The position numbers were made by a program, and so were the translations under genes. From assembly GCA_963676865.2 (NCBI GenBank), contig CAXXSS010000001.1, positions 3,224,001 to 3,288,000 of the forward strand: a stretch of DNA of 64,000 nucleotides. The letters are read 5' to 3'. Under the pieces are notes generated by a model, which was given only the letters and a program-made list of their open reading frames with translations, ran no database searches and was not told the DNA's origin. Of the stretch, positions 34,870 to 43,299 are shown piece after piece (the first letter of the stretch is position 1; every line of letters begins with the position of its first letter). This DNA comes from JAAYUD01 sp963676865 (lineage in GTDB: Bacteria > Bacteroidota > Bacteroidia > Bacteroidales > Bacteroidaceae).

Positions 34870-35823
34870 TTGTCACAAAAGGCGGGTAAAGGTATAAGTT
34901 ATACCATATCCGCCCTTTGCGGACTGCTTGACATTTCCCGACAAGGGTACTACAAGCACAAAGAAACAAATGCCGAACAAGATGTACTTATAAGCAGCAT
35001 CACGTATTACTGTCAATTTCTGCGTCAGGAGCTTCCCCGAAGCGGTTGCCGCGAGCTTTACAGTCTGTGTAAGTCTCGGTTCGGAGAAAAGTTCACGATA
35101 GGACGCGACCAATTTATCGATGTCCTTCGGGCCAACGGGATGATGCTGCGCCGCAGACGTTACAGACCTCGTACGACCAACTCCGATCATCCATATCGGA
35201 TCTATCCGGATTTGCTTAACACATGTCCTAAATACGTGGCCTGTGGTGTTTGCCGCATGATGGTGGGTGACATCACTTATATATCCACGAAAGAAGGATT
35301 TGCCTATCTTTCGCTGCTGACGGATGTCTTCAGCCGCATCATTGTGGGATATGCCCTCTTTCGGACTCTTGAAGCGGAAGGACCGGCAAAAGCGTTGATG
35401 ATGGCGTACAGATTTTATAAAGGTCAGGGATTCAACCTTTCAGGTCTTATCCACCATTCCGACCGAGGTGTGCAGTATGCATCAAAAGGTTATGTGTCAC
35501 AGCTCAAAGAAAGAGGAATCGCTATCAGTATGACGCAAACGGGCGACCCCTTGCACAATGCACTGGCCGAGAGGATGAACAATACCGTTAAGAACGGATG
35601 GCTCTTCGATTATGAGAATAAAACATTTGATGAAGCCTTGGAAGGTGTCGCCAGATCCATATATCTCTACAATTGGGCACGACCGCACCAAGCTCTGGCA
35701 ATGAAAACACCGATGCAAATGCTCCCGGGAGAACATCCAAACCCACTTTGTTCAGCTGATGCTTTAAAGCATCAGCTGAACAAAACAAACTATAAAGAAC
35801 AAACAATACTTGTTTGTCAATAA
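34870..35823 (+). CDS. IS3-family transposase OrfB (integrase core)
   Basis: OrfB carries the catalytic DDE domain of the retroviral integrase type: Asp in VGDITYIST, Asp in IHHSDRGVQYAS, and Glu in NALAERMNNTVKNGW. The N-terminal HTH_21 part includes SGCRELYSLCK. The frame is open from 34816 and has no good start of its own (TTG at 34870), which fits production as an OrfAB fusion through the slippery site at 34840. The 3' end contains a 38-bp perfect palindrome (35747-35784). The protein looks intact. Confidence 0.92.
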   Translation: MSQKAGKGISYTISALCGLLDISRQGYYKHKETNAEQDVLISSITYYCQFLRQELPRSGCRELYSLCKSRFGEKFTIGRDQFIDVLRANGMMLRRRRYRPRTTNSDHPYRIYPDLLNTCPKYVACGVCRMMVGDITYISTKEGFAYLSLLTDVFSRIIVGYALFRTLEAEGPAKALMMAYRFYKGQGFNLSGLIHHSDRGVQYASKGYVSQLKERGIAISMTQTGDPLHNALAERMNNTVKNGWLFDYENKTFDEALEGVARSIYLYNWARPHQALAMKTPMQMLPGEHPNPLCSADALKHQLNKTNYKEQTILVCQ

Positions 35824-35840
35824 AAATAGGATTAACTTTG
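35810..35840 (+). promoter_or_regulatory. Outward promoter near the IS3 right end
   Basis: TTG (35810-35812), 20 bp and TAACTTTG (35833-35840) fit the Bacteroidetes consensus and point out of the element into the MITE-like copy. An inverted repeat, GAGTTGACAA (35843-35852) with TTGTCAACTC (35878-35887), lies just after it and could bind transposase. Confidence 0.45.
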
Positions 35841-36112
35841 CAGAGTTGACAACTACTTTAGGTATACATGATTGTAATTGTCAACTCCCTTAGGTTTACT
35901 AGTGTTTAACTGTCAACCAAATTCAGTACACCACACAGTGAGAAATTCATAAGGACGAAAATAAAAGTTTGTAAGTATAAACTTTTATTTTCGTCCTTAT
36001 GAATTTTTGTGTTTGTCCTTATCATTTTTCGGAAACGAAGCTTCAATTCCATGTATCTGTGGTGTCACTTCGGTGTGGTTAAAATAGTATTAGTATCGCT
36101 CCCTATGTTCAC

Positions 36113-36857
36113 CTATAAAGGTTGTTCATACCAGTGCGACTCCTCTTCAAACAGTTGGAAAGGCACGATCATTTCAAACAAATCAGTGTCGTCCTTATCT
36201 TTCTAAAACCACATATGTCCCTAAAAATATTTTCGTCCATATGCTTTCAAAAAAACTTAAGGACGTCACCGGAAAAACTAACATACGACAATTTTGTTTG
36301 TATAGCAGGCTCAAAAGTCACTTATTGATATAAAGTTGGAGCACACTCGTTTGTGTGCAAAATGCTCCTCAGCTATCCGTAGACTATCATTTAGAATCGT
36401 TCTAAATGAAGGTCCGCTGAAAATAACGTATCTACAATATGCTCTCGAGTCGATTTTGGTGCCTCTTTTCGCTGGCGTTGTATATGGTGTATCGTTAACA
36501 TACTGTGGGATAGTTCCGTATGGTGTCATACGGAGGTGGCAAAGGATAAAATGATAAATCGAAATACAAGTAAGGTAAGTACATAAAAAAACGCGCCTTT
36601 TCACAAAGACTCGTTTTTCAGTTTTCAATAGGTATTAGTTTTTTTTAAGGTAAAAAGATTGTTTTCAGGATAACGAGTGCAAAGATAACACCTTTTTTTG
36701 ATATAAACCAAGCATTTTTATATGTCATAAAACATATTTCGGATGATTTATGAAAAAAATCTAAAAAGGACAATATTTCGCACTCATTTGTTATTGGCTG
36801 TAAAGATAGACAATATCCCTTATAATTCGAGAAGCTAATGAAATAAATTACTTTTTA
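36113..36857. other. Intergenic region with several hairpins
   Basis: No gene is supported. It contains the hairpins GCACAC-TCGTTT-GTGTGC (near 36342), a perfect 9-bp-arm hairpin around TCG (36388-36408) and CCGTATG-GTGT-CATACGG (near 36517). The sequence AAGGACGTCA near 36260 recurs from the region after MITE copy A, which suggests the two repeat contexts share more than the element itself. Confidence 0.5.
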
Positions 36858-36889
36858 TTTGTCGAAATAACGCTTATATGTTACTTTTG
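36858..36889 (+). promoter_or_regulatory. Promoter of glnS
   Basis: TTTG (36858-36861), a 20-bp spacer and TACTTTTG (36882-36889) fit the consensus closely and lie 32 bp before the chosen ATG at 36922. This excludes the TTG at 36898 as a needed start. Confidence 0.75.
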
Positions 36890-36921
36890 CACTATTATTG
36901 CGGAATTTTAAACTAATAAAT

Positions 36922-38667
36922 ATGACTGAAAGTACAAATGAAGCTTCTTGCGAAAAACGGAGTCTTAACTTTATAGAGGAAAAGATATGTAAAGACTTGG
37001 CTAACGGAAAAAACGGTGGCCACCTTCAAACACGTTTTCCGCCTGAGCCGAATGGCTATTTACATATAGGGCATGCCAAAGCTATTTGTATGGATTTTGG
37101 TATGGCTCAGAAGTATGGCGGTATATGTAATTTACGTTTTGATGATACCAACCCTACAAAAGAAGATGAAGAATATGTAGAAGCCATAAAAGAGGATATA
37201 CACTGGTTGGGATATCGTTGGGGCCATGAATACTATGCTTCGGATTACTTTCAGCAACTTTGGAATTTCGCTGTTCGTTTGATAAAAGAGGGCAAAGCTT
37301 ATATTGACGAGCAGACTTCCGAGGAAATTGCCCGGCAAAAGGGTACGCCAACGCAGGCTGGTACGGAAAGTCCTTTTCGTAATCGTCCTATTGAAGAAAG
37401 TCTCAAACTGTTTCATTTGATGAATAGTGGAGAAATAGAGGAGGGGGCCATGGTGCTTCGTGCTAAGATTGATATGGCGAACTCTAACATGCATTTTCGT
37501 GATCCGATCATGTATCGTGTTGTCAAACATCCACACCATCGTACGGGAACTAAGTGGAAAGCTTATCCGATGTACGATTTCGCTCACGGGCAAAGCGACT
37601 TCTTTGAAGGGGTCACTCATTCGCTTTGTACGCTTGAATTTGTTGTTCATCGTCCTCTTTACAACTTGTTTGTAGACTGGCTCAAAGAGGGTAAAGATAT
37701 AGAAGATAATCGTCCGCAGCAGATAGAGTTCAATAAATTGAATTTGAGTTATACGTTGATGAGTAAACGCAATTTGTTATTGCTCGTCAAGAACGGCTTG
37801 GTGAATGGTTGGGATGATCCTCGGATGCCTACAATCTGTGGCTTTCGTCGGCGTGGCTATTCTCCTGAGTCCATACATCGATTTATCGACAAAATAGGAT
37901 ATACTACTTACGATGCCTTGAATGATATTGCCTTGCTCGAAAGTGCTGTCAGAGAAGATCTGAACGAACGGGCTACCCGTGTTTCGGCAGTCGTCAATCC
38001 TGTAAAACTGATTATTACGAATTATCCGGAAGATGGGGTAGAAGAACTTGAAGCCGTCAATAATCCGGAGAGTCCCGAAGCGGGAAGCCATACGATTAAG
38101 TTCACACGCGAATTGTGGATGGAACGTGAAGATTTTATGGAAGATGCTCCTAAGAAATATTTCCGAATGACACCTGGTGCCGAAGTAAGGCTGAAAAACG
38201 CTTATATCGTGAAGTGTACCGGTTGTAAGAAAGATGTCGATGGAAATATTGAAGAGGTGTATTGCGAGTACGATCAGAATACGCGTAGTGGAATGCCCGA
38301 AGCAAACCGTAAAGTGAAAGGTACGTTGCATTGGGTAAGCTGCAAATACGGGATTCAGGCAGAAGTACGTCTTTATGATCGTCTTTGGAAAGTAGAAAAT
38401 CCACGTGACGAATTGGCAACGATATGTGAGGACAAAAGCAGTTCGCCTCTTGATGGAATGAAAGAGATTATCAACCCTGATTCATTGCATATACTGTCGC
38501 AATGCTATGTAGAGGAATTTGCTGCTCTGCAAAAGCCGCTTGTATATTTGCAATTCCAGCGTATAGGCTATTTTAATGTCGACAAAGATTCTACTTCCGA
38601 TCATCTTATATACAATAAGACTGTAGGATTGAAAGATACGTGGGCAAAGACTGTAAACAAAAAATAA
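36922..38667 (+). CDS. glnS: Glutaminyl-tRNA synthetase
   Basis: The enzyme charges tRNA-Gln with glutamine in the cytosol. The ~581-residue protein has the class I signature RFPPEPNGYLHIGHAKAIC (HIGH box), FDDTNPTKEDEEYVEAIKED typical of GlnRS/GluRS, HFRDPIMYRVVKHPHH, and a KMSKS-like LMSKRNLLLL. The C-terminal anticodon-binding barrels follow (GTLHWVSCKYGIQAEVRLYD). The start is set at 36922 on the promoter evidence. Its length is normal for bacterial GlnRS. Confidence 0.96.
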   Translation: MTESTNEASCEKRSLNFIEEKICKDLANGKNGGHLQTRFPPEPNGYLHIGHAKAICMDFGMAQKYGGICNLRFDDTNPTKEDEEYVEAIKEDIHWLGYRWGHEYYASDYFQQLWNFAVRLIKEGKAYIDEQTSEEIARQKGTPTQAGTESPFRNRPIEESLKLFHLMNSGEIEEGAMVLRAKIDMANSNMHFRDPIMYRVVKHPHHRTGTKWKAYPMYDFAHGQSDFFEGVTHSLCTLEFVVHRPLYNLFVDWLKEGKDIEDNRPQQIEFNKLNLSYTLMSKRNLLLLVKNGLVNGWDDPRMPTICGFRRRGYSPESIHRFIDKIGYTTYDALNDIALLESAVREDLNERATRVSAVVNPVKLIITNYPEDGVEELEAVNNPESPEAGSHTIKFTRELWMEREDFMEDAPKKYFRMTPGAEVRLKNAYIVKCTGCKKDVDGNIEEVYCEYDQNTRSGMPEANRKVKGTLHWVSCKYGIQAEVRLYDRLWKVENPRDELATICEDKSSSPLDGMKEIINPDSLHILSQCYVEEFAALQKPLVYLQFQRIGYFNVDKDSTSDHLIYNKTVGLKDTWAKTVNKK

Positions 38668-38692
38668 TAATAACTTTTATTCCTGATATTAT

Positions 38693-39322
38693 ATGCAGAC
38701 CATGGTATTTATTCAATGGTGCATCGCTCACCTCAATTATTGGACTATTACTTTATTGATGGCAATAGAGAGTTCTTTCATACCGTTGCCATCGGAGATT
38801 GTTGTACCTCCGGCTGGTTATATGGCAGCTTCGACGGGCGAAATGAATATCTTTTTGGTTATTTTGTTTTCAACTTTGGGATGTGTTATTGGTGCGTTGG
38901 TCAATTATGGGCTGGCATATTGGTTGGGGCGTCCTATTGTATATAAGTTCGCCAATAGCCGTTTGGGACATCTTTTCATGCTCAATGAACAAAAAATATA
39001 TAAATCGGAAAGTTTCTTTCAGCACCATGGCTCTATTTCTACATTCATAGGCAGGCTTATGCCTGCGGTGCGGCATCTGATCTCTATTCCTGCCGGACTA
39101 GCTAAGATGAAGCTTTCTAACTTTATTATTTTTACTGCGCTCGGCTCGTTGATATGGAATTCTATATTGGCTGTTGCCGGATATTATTTTGCAAGCGTCA
39201 TACCTCTTGATCAATTGCATGAGCATATTAAGGTATATAGTACTAAAGTAGGCTATGGCTTTTTGGTCATCGGAGTATTGCTTATTGCTTACTGGATATA
39301 TAAGGGAATGCGCAAAAAGTGA
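38693..39322 (+). CDS. DedA-family membrane protein
   Basis: This 209-residue inner-membrane protein has the DedA/SNARE-associated motifs: IESSFIPLPSEIVVPPAGYM near the N-terminus, then FIGRLMPAVRHLISIPAGLA (the conserved Arg-rich re-entrant region) and GSLIWNSILAVAGYYF. DedA proteins are thought to flip or move lipids such as undecaprenyl phosphate and support membrane homeostasis. It follows glnS by 25 bp and precedes the SLBB gene by 14 bp, so the three could be one operon. Confidence 0.9.
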   Translation: MQTMVFIQWCIAHLNYWTITLLMAIESSFIPLPSEIVVPPAGYMAASTGEMNIFLVILFSTLGCVIGALVNYGLAYWLGRPIVYKFANSRLGHLFMLNEQKIYKSESFFQHHGSISTFIGRLMPAVRHLISIPAGLAKMKLSNFIIFTALGSLIWNSILAVAGYYFASVIPLDQLHEHIKVYSTKVGYGFLVIGVLLIAYWIYKGMRKK

Positions 39323-39336
39323 TTAGGAGATAGAAC

Positions 39337-39780
39337 GTGGCCAGAAAGATACACTACATATTATTGTTATTTTCCATATTGCTCTTTTCGAGTAGTATAA
39401 AGGCTCAAAAGCGTTATTTTACTATCTTGGGAGAAGTCAATCAGCCCGGTACGTATGCATTGCCGGATGATGGAGAGATGAACATATTGGAAGCATTGGC
39501 TCAGGCGGGCGATATGACTGTCTTTGGCATGCGTAACAGAGTATTGGTAGTGCGGGCTAACAACAAAGGCAAATTTCGGACAAAGGTACTTAATCTGGAT
39601 AGACGAACAGTTATCAATTCGCCTTACTATAGATTGCAATCTGACGATAGAATATTTGTGGCTCCCAATGAAGCGAAAACTAAAAGTTCGAGCTTTGGAC
39701 GTAGATCTACCATTTGGGTATCAATGGTTTCGACCGCCGTATCGGTGGGAGGGCTTGTTATTTCTAAATTGAAGCCATAA
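39337..39780 (+). CDS. SLBB-domain envelope protein
   Basis: The start is a GTG at 39337. A signal peptide (HYILLLFSILLFSSSIKAQ) is followed by one SLBB beta-grasp domain (FTILGEVNQPGTYALPDDGE, then NILEALAQAGDMTVFG and LQSDDRIFVAPNE). The C-terminus is a predicted hydrophobic helix (IWVSMVSTAVSVGGLVI). The protein resembles the end of Wza-type polysaccharide exporters but lacks the poly-export domain, so it is a small stand-alone form. It may link to a sugar polymer at the envelope. Confidence 0.8.
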   Translation: MARKIHYILLLFSILLFSSSIKAQKRYFTILGEVNQPGTYALPDDGEMNILEALAQAGDMTVFGMRNRVLVVRANNKGKFRTKVLNLDRRTVINSPYYRLQSDDRIFVAPNEAKTKSSSFGRRSTIWVSMVSTAVSVGGLVISKLKP

Positions 39781-39848
39781 GCATTTCTGATTTCATTTAG
39801 ATTGATAAACTTTCTCAATAAAATATTTTTTGTAAATAAATAATAGTA

Positions 39849-39856
39849 TATCTTTG
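39849..39856 (+). promoter_or_regulatory. -7 box of the HNH-like gene
   Basis: TATCTTTG lies 29 bp before the ATG at 39886. A TTTG occurs 16 bp upstream, a little closer than usual. Confidence 0.5.
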
Positions 39857-39885
39857 TAGTAGCATTAATTTTTCTAGCTGAAACA

Positions 39886-40293
39886 ATGACTAAAATTAGA
39901 AGTGCCAGTAAAGAAACATTGAAAGAGATTGCATGGGATACGGCTTGTGCTGTTCCAAATCACGATCCGAGTGTGGAACGTTGGGATCCTTGTGGAGCTT
40001 GGATTCGGTATGCAGATTTTGAAAATCATGACAGCGATTATGGTTGGGATATTGATCATGTGCTTCCGATTGCAAGGTTGAAATTCTACAAAGTACCTCG
40101 TATGCTTTGGAATAATGTCTTGAATATTCGAGCAATGCATTGGAAAAACAATTTGAGTAAATCCAATTCGTATCCTTATTATACGGCAACAGTAGAACAT
40201 TGTGACAATATCAATGTAATCATTGCTAAAGGATATAATGTAGAAGAGGCTTTACAGTATCAGTTGCGTACACTTTTCAAAATAAATGATTAG
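39886..40293 (+). CDS. HNH-endonuclease-like protein
   Basis: The 135-residue protein has a DH...N...H..N..K pattern: GWDIDHVLPIARLKFYKV, then WNNVLNIRAMHWKNNLSKS. This is similar to the beta-beta-alpha metal finger of HNH nucleases, where the His in DH is the general base. No zinc-binding CxxC pairs are seen. No restriction or toxin partner is adjacent: the neighbour downstream is ugd, 21 bp away. The role is unknown; a stand-alone nuclease or a non-catalytic relative are both possible. Confidence 0.6.
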   Translation: MTKIRSASKETLKEIAWDTACAVPNHDPSVERWDPCGAWIRYADFENHDSDYGWDIDHVLPIARLKFYKVPRMLWNNVLNIRAMHWKNNLSKSNSYPYYTATVEHCDNINVIIAKGYNVEEALQYQLRTLFKIND

Positions 40294-40314
40294 ATAAGAA
40301 TAAATTGAAATAAA

Positions 40315-41640
40315 ATGAATATAGCCATTATTGGAACCGGATATGTAGGATTGGTGACAGGTACTTGTTTTGCCGAGATGGGAAACAATGTAGTATGTGT
40401 CGATATTAATCCCGATAAAATCAATCAACTGAATAAAGGTATCAGCCCTATATTTGAGCCTGGTCTTGACGATATGATTGTGGCAAATACAGCTGCCGGT
40501 CGTTTGAAATTTTCTACCGATGTAACAGCTTATCTTGATGATGTCGAAGTGCTGTTCTGTGCTGTAGGTACCCCTCCTGATGAAGACGGTAGTGCCGATT
40601 TGAGTTATGTCCTCGATGTTGCGCGTACAGTAGGACGTAATATGCGCCGTCATTTGGTCTTCACTACTAAGAGTACGGTTCCTGTTGGCACAGCTGTTAA
40701 GGTGAAAAGTACTATTCAGGCAGAATTGGATAAAAGAGGAGAAAAGATACCATTCGATATAGCTTCTAATCCCGAATTTTTAAAAGAAGGTACGGCTATC
40801 AAAGATTTCATGTTTCCCGAGCGCGTTGTTATCGGAGTTGAAACCGAGAAGGCTCGAAAGATAATGGAACGTCTTTATCATCCGTTTACGTTGAGTGGGT
40901 ATCCTATTCTTTTCATGGATGTTCCTTCGGCCGAGATGACTAAATATGCTGCCAATGCGATGTTGGCTACTCGTATCAGTTTTATGAATGATATCGCTAA
41001 TCTTTGCGAGCGGGTGGGAGCTAATGTAGATTGTGTCCGGAAAGGTATAGGAAGTGATTCTCGTATAGGACGCAAGTTTTTATATCCCGGTGCCGGTTAT
41101 GGCGGTTCGTGTTTTCCGAAAGATGTGAAAGCTTTGTTGCATACGGGCATTGAAAATGGGTATCACATGAGGGTGATTGAGGCTGCTGAAGAAGTTAACG
41201 ATGCTCAGAAATCGGTGATGTTCAATAAACTCTCTACTCTCTTTGATAGTGGTTTTAAGGATAAAACGGTTGCTGTGTGGGGATTGGCTTTCAAACCCGA
41301 TACAGATGATATGCGTGAATCTACAGCTCTTGTTGTTATTGCCAAGCTATTGGAAGCCGGTGCAACAGTCAAAGTATATGATCCGGCTGCTATGGACGAA
41401 TGCAAACGCCGTTTGGGCGATACTGTGATCTACTCGAAAGACATGTATGATACTGTTTGCGAGGCGGATGCTGTACTGTTGATAACCGAATGGAAACAAT
41501 TCCGTATGCCTGATTGGATCAAAATGAAAAAAATAATGAGAAGGCCAATTGTTATTGACGGGCGTAATATATATAATGTAAACGAACTTCTAGATGCCGG
41601 ATTTATATATTCTTGTATCGGAAAGAATGTAATTCATTAG
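40315..41640 (+). CDS. ugd: UDP-glucose 6-dehydrogenase
   Basis: The enzyme oxidises UDP-glucose twice with NAD+ to UDP-glucuronate. The 441-residue protein begins with the NAD motif IIGTGYVGLVTGTCFAEMG, has SNPEFLKEGTAIKDFMFPER, and the catalytic Cys in GYGGSCFPKDVKAL. The C-terminal UDP-binding domain includes VAVWGLAFKPDTDDMRES. It is followed 6 bp later by UDP-glucuronate decarboxylase, so the product is probably turned straight into UDP-xylose. Confidence 0.97.
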   Translation: MNIAIIGTGYVGLVTGTCFAEMGNNVVCVDINPDKINQLNKGISPIFEPGLDDMIVANTAAGRLKFSTDVTAYLDDVEVLFCAVGTPPDEDGSADLSYVLDVARTVGRNMRRHLVFTTKSTVPVGTAVKVKSTIQAELDKRGEKIPFDIASNPEFLKEGTAIKDFMFPERVVIGVETEKARKIMERLYHPFTLSGYPILFMDVPSAEMTKYAANAMLATRISFMNDIANLCERVGANVDCVRKGIGSDSRIGRKFLYPGAGYGGSCFPKDVKALLHTGIENGYHMRVIEAAEEVNDAQKSVMFNKLSTLFDSGFKDKTVAVWGLAFKPDTDDMRESTALVVIAKLLEAGATVKVYDPAAMDECKRRLGDTVIYSKDMYDTVCEADAVLLITEWKQFRMPDWIKMKKIMRRPIVIDGRNIYNVNELLDAGFIYSCIGKNVIH

Positions 41641-41646
41641 TAAGAT

Positions 41647-42585
41647 ATGAAAAGAATATTAGTTACGGGGGGAGCGGGTTTTATAGGTTCTCATCTTTGC
41701 GAACGACTTCTGAGTGAGGGTAATGACGTTATTTGTCTGGATAATTATTTTTCCAGTAGTAAAAACAATGTGCGTCATCTCTTGGACAATCATAATTTTG
41801 AATTGGTTCGCCATGATGTGACCGTTCCCTATTATGCCGAAGTGGATGAGGTTTATAATCTGGCTTGTCCAGCGTCTCCCGTCTATTATCAGATCAACCC
41901 GATAAAGACGATGAAGACATCTATTTATGGTGCTTTGAATATGCTTGGACTTGCTAAGCGCGTCGGTGCCAAAATATTGCAATCGTCTACTAGCGAAGTA
42001 TATGGCGATCCGGTTGTTCATCCGCAGGTCGAATCTTATTGGGGCAACGTAAATCCTATCGGGATTCGCTCTTGCTACGACGAGGGCAAGCGTGCATCCG
42101 AATGTTTGTTTATGGATTATCACCGCAAACATGGGGTTAATATAAAAATTATTCGGATTTTTAATACCTATGGTCCTAGAATGAATGCTAATGATGGACG
42201 TGTAGTATCTAATTTTATTGTTCAGGCACTTCGAAACGAAGATATTACTATCTATGGTAGTGGCGAACAAACACGTAGTTTTCAGTATATAGACGATTTG
42301 ATAGAAGGGATGACTCGGATGATGAGTACATCTGATGATTTTATCGGACCGGTGAACATTGGTAATCCGGGAGAATTTACGATTTTGGAATTGGCTCAAA
42401 AAGTCATAGATATGATAAATTCAAAAAGTAAGATTGTGTTCATGCCTTTACCGGGTGATGATCCTCAGCAAAGACGTCCGGATATAGCCTTAGCTAAAGA
42501 GAAATTGAACGGATGGGTCCCTCAAATCACATTAAATGAGGGACTTATAAAAACAATAAACTATTTTGAAAAGTCTTTGAAGTAA
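41647..42585 (+). CDS. UDP-glucuronate decarboxylase (UDP-xylose synthase)
   Basis: This extended short-chain dehydrogenase converts UDP-glucuronate to UDP-xylose. The 312-residue protein has GGAGFIGSHLCERL at the N-terminus, the Ser/Thr motif SSTSEVYGDP, the catalytic SCYDEGKR (Tyr-x3-Lys) and IFNTYGPRMNANDGRVVSNF. These match bacterial and plant UXS proteins very well. It is placed between ugd and a HAD phosphatase in one operon. UDP-xylose would serve surface polysaccharide or glycoprotein synthesis. Confidence 0.95.
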   Translation: MKRILVTGGAGFIGSHLCERLLSEGNDVICLDNYFSSSKNNVRHLLDNHNFELVRHDVTVPYYAEVDEVYNLACPASPVYYQINPIKTMKTSIYGALNMLGLAKRVGAKILQSSTSEVYGDPVVHPQVESYWGNVNPIGIRSCYDEGKRASECLFMDYHRKHGVNIKIIRIFNTYGPRMNANDGRVVSNFIVQALRNEDITIYGSGEQTRSFQYIDDLIEGMTRMMSTSDDFIGPVNIGNPGEFTILELAQKVIDMINSKSKIVFMPLPGDDPQQRRPDIALAKEKLNGWVPQITLNEGLIKTINYFEKSLK

Positions 42586-42605
42586 ATAAATAGAAAATTA
42601 ATATA

Positions 42606-43067
42606 ATGATAATTGCAACAGATTTTGACGGAACTATTGTAACGCACGAATATCCCCGCATTGGTAAAGAGATACCATTTGCTATTGAAACTCTTAAAAT
42701 GTTGATTAAAGAACGTCATCGTATCGTTTTGTGGACGGTGCGTGAGGGTAAATTACTTGATGAAGCTGTAGAGTGGTGTAGGGAGCGTGGCGTTGAATTT
42801 TATGCTGTTAATAAAGATTATCCTGAAGAAGATATAGAGCATTTACCTCAAGGTTTTTCGCGTAAGATTAAAGTAGATCTTTTTATTGATGATCGAAATA
42901 TAGGTGGTATTCCAGATTGGGGAACAATTTATCGAATGATTCATTCTGGGCATCCCCATCGTTCTCCAGCTCATAACGAAAGCGATTATTATGGAGAAAA
43001 TAGTTTACCGAAGCGAAAATCTTTTTTTCAACACATATTTGGGATGAAAGAAGGGGAGAAGAGGTAA
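42606..43067 (+). CDS. HAD-like hydrolase (BT0820-type)
   Basis: The 153-residue protein opens with the HAD nucleophile motif IIATDFDGTIVTHEYP and has IVLWTVREGK and a C-terminal acidic motif VDLFIDDRNIGG. It is a small-cap HAD resembling a Bacteroides group for which a structure exists but no clear function. It follows the UDP-xylose synthase gene by 20 bp, so a role in sugar-phosphate or nucleotide-sugar metabolism is possible. The C-terminal ~40 residues (HPHRSPAHNESDYYGENS) are polar and probably disordered. Confidence 0.82.
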   Translation: MIIATDFDGTIVTHEYPRIGKEIPFAIETLKMLIKERHRIVLWTVREGKLLDEAVEWCRERGVEFYAVNKDYPEEDIEHLPQGFSRKIKVDLFIDDRNIGGIPDWGTIYRMIHSGHPHRSPAHNESDYYGENSLPKRKSFFQHIFGMKEGEKR

Positions 43068-43179
43068 ATAAAAATATTTAAATCAGTATTTAGGCCTTGA
43101 ATTATCAAATAGATAATGGTATACTGACTTTCGAGAACTTTCTGTAGATACTTTTTCCAAAGATGTATTTATCGTTATT

Positions 43180-43219
43180 GCTTCCATACAACAAATCTAT
43201 AGATTTGTTGTATGGAAGC
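43180..43219. repeat. Perfect 40-bp palindrome
   Basis: The arms run 43180-43199 and 43200-43219 with no loop, starting GCTTCCATACAAC. It lies 112 bp after the HAD stop codon and no T-run follows. The surrounding gap (43068-43642) holds no gene. Confidence 0.8.
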
Positions 43220-43299
43220 TAATTGTATATAAGAGAGAGGCTGCATACGAAACATACGCTATGACAACTTCCGTTACTTACCCTGGTAATATAAAATAG

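Larger units (their letters stand above)
34459..35930 (+). mobile_element. IS3-family insertion sequence
   Basis: The 1472-bp element has ends TGTACTGAATAAGTTGACA (from 34459) and, complemented, TGTACTGAATTTGGTTGACA (to 35930). It encodes the usual OrfA and OrfB with a -1 frameshift site between them. TTGACA-type motifs recur inside both ends, as expected for transposase binding. A 3-4 bp target duplication is not evident: the flanks read ACA and CCA. It interrupts MITE-like copy B. Confidence 0.9.
34325..36112. repeat. MITE-like repeat, copy B, split by IS3 element
   Basis: The ends form a terminal inverted repeat: 34325-34359 starts GTGAACATAGGGAACGATAC, and the complement of the right end starts GTGAACATAGGGAGCGATAC (about 31 of 35 bases identical). 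Without the IS3 element (34459-35930) the copy is ~316 bp, close to copy A (325 bp). The central hairpin is kept at 35943-36006. Copy B is the better-preserved end pair; the IS landed next to the hairpin. Confidence 0.75.

Noticed and set aside
35588..35806. 72-codon minus-strand frame in IS3 OrfB
   Set aside because: It is antisense to the transposase, and part of it mirrors OrfB only because of the 38-bp palindrome.
34450..35940. Target duplication of the IS3 element
   Set aside because: The bases next to the two ends (ACA and CCA) are not identical, so no duplication is claimed.
36336..36554. 72-codon plus-strand frame before glnS
   Set aside because: It runs through several hairpins, has no promoter or known motif, and an equally long frame exists on the other strand.
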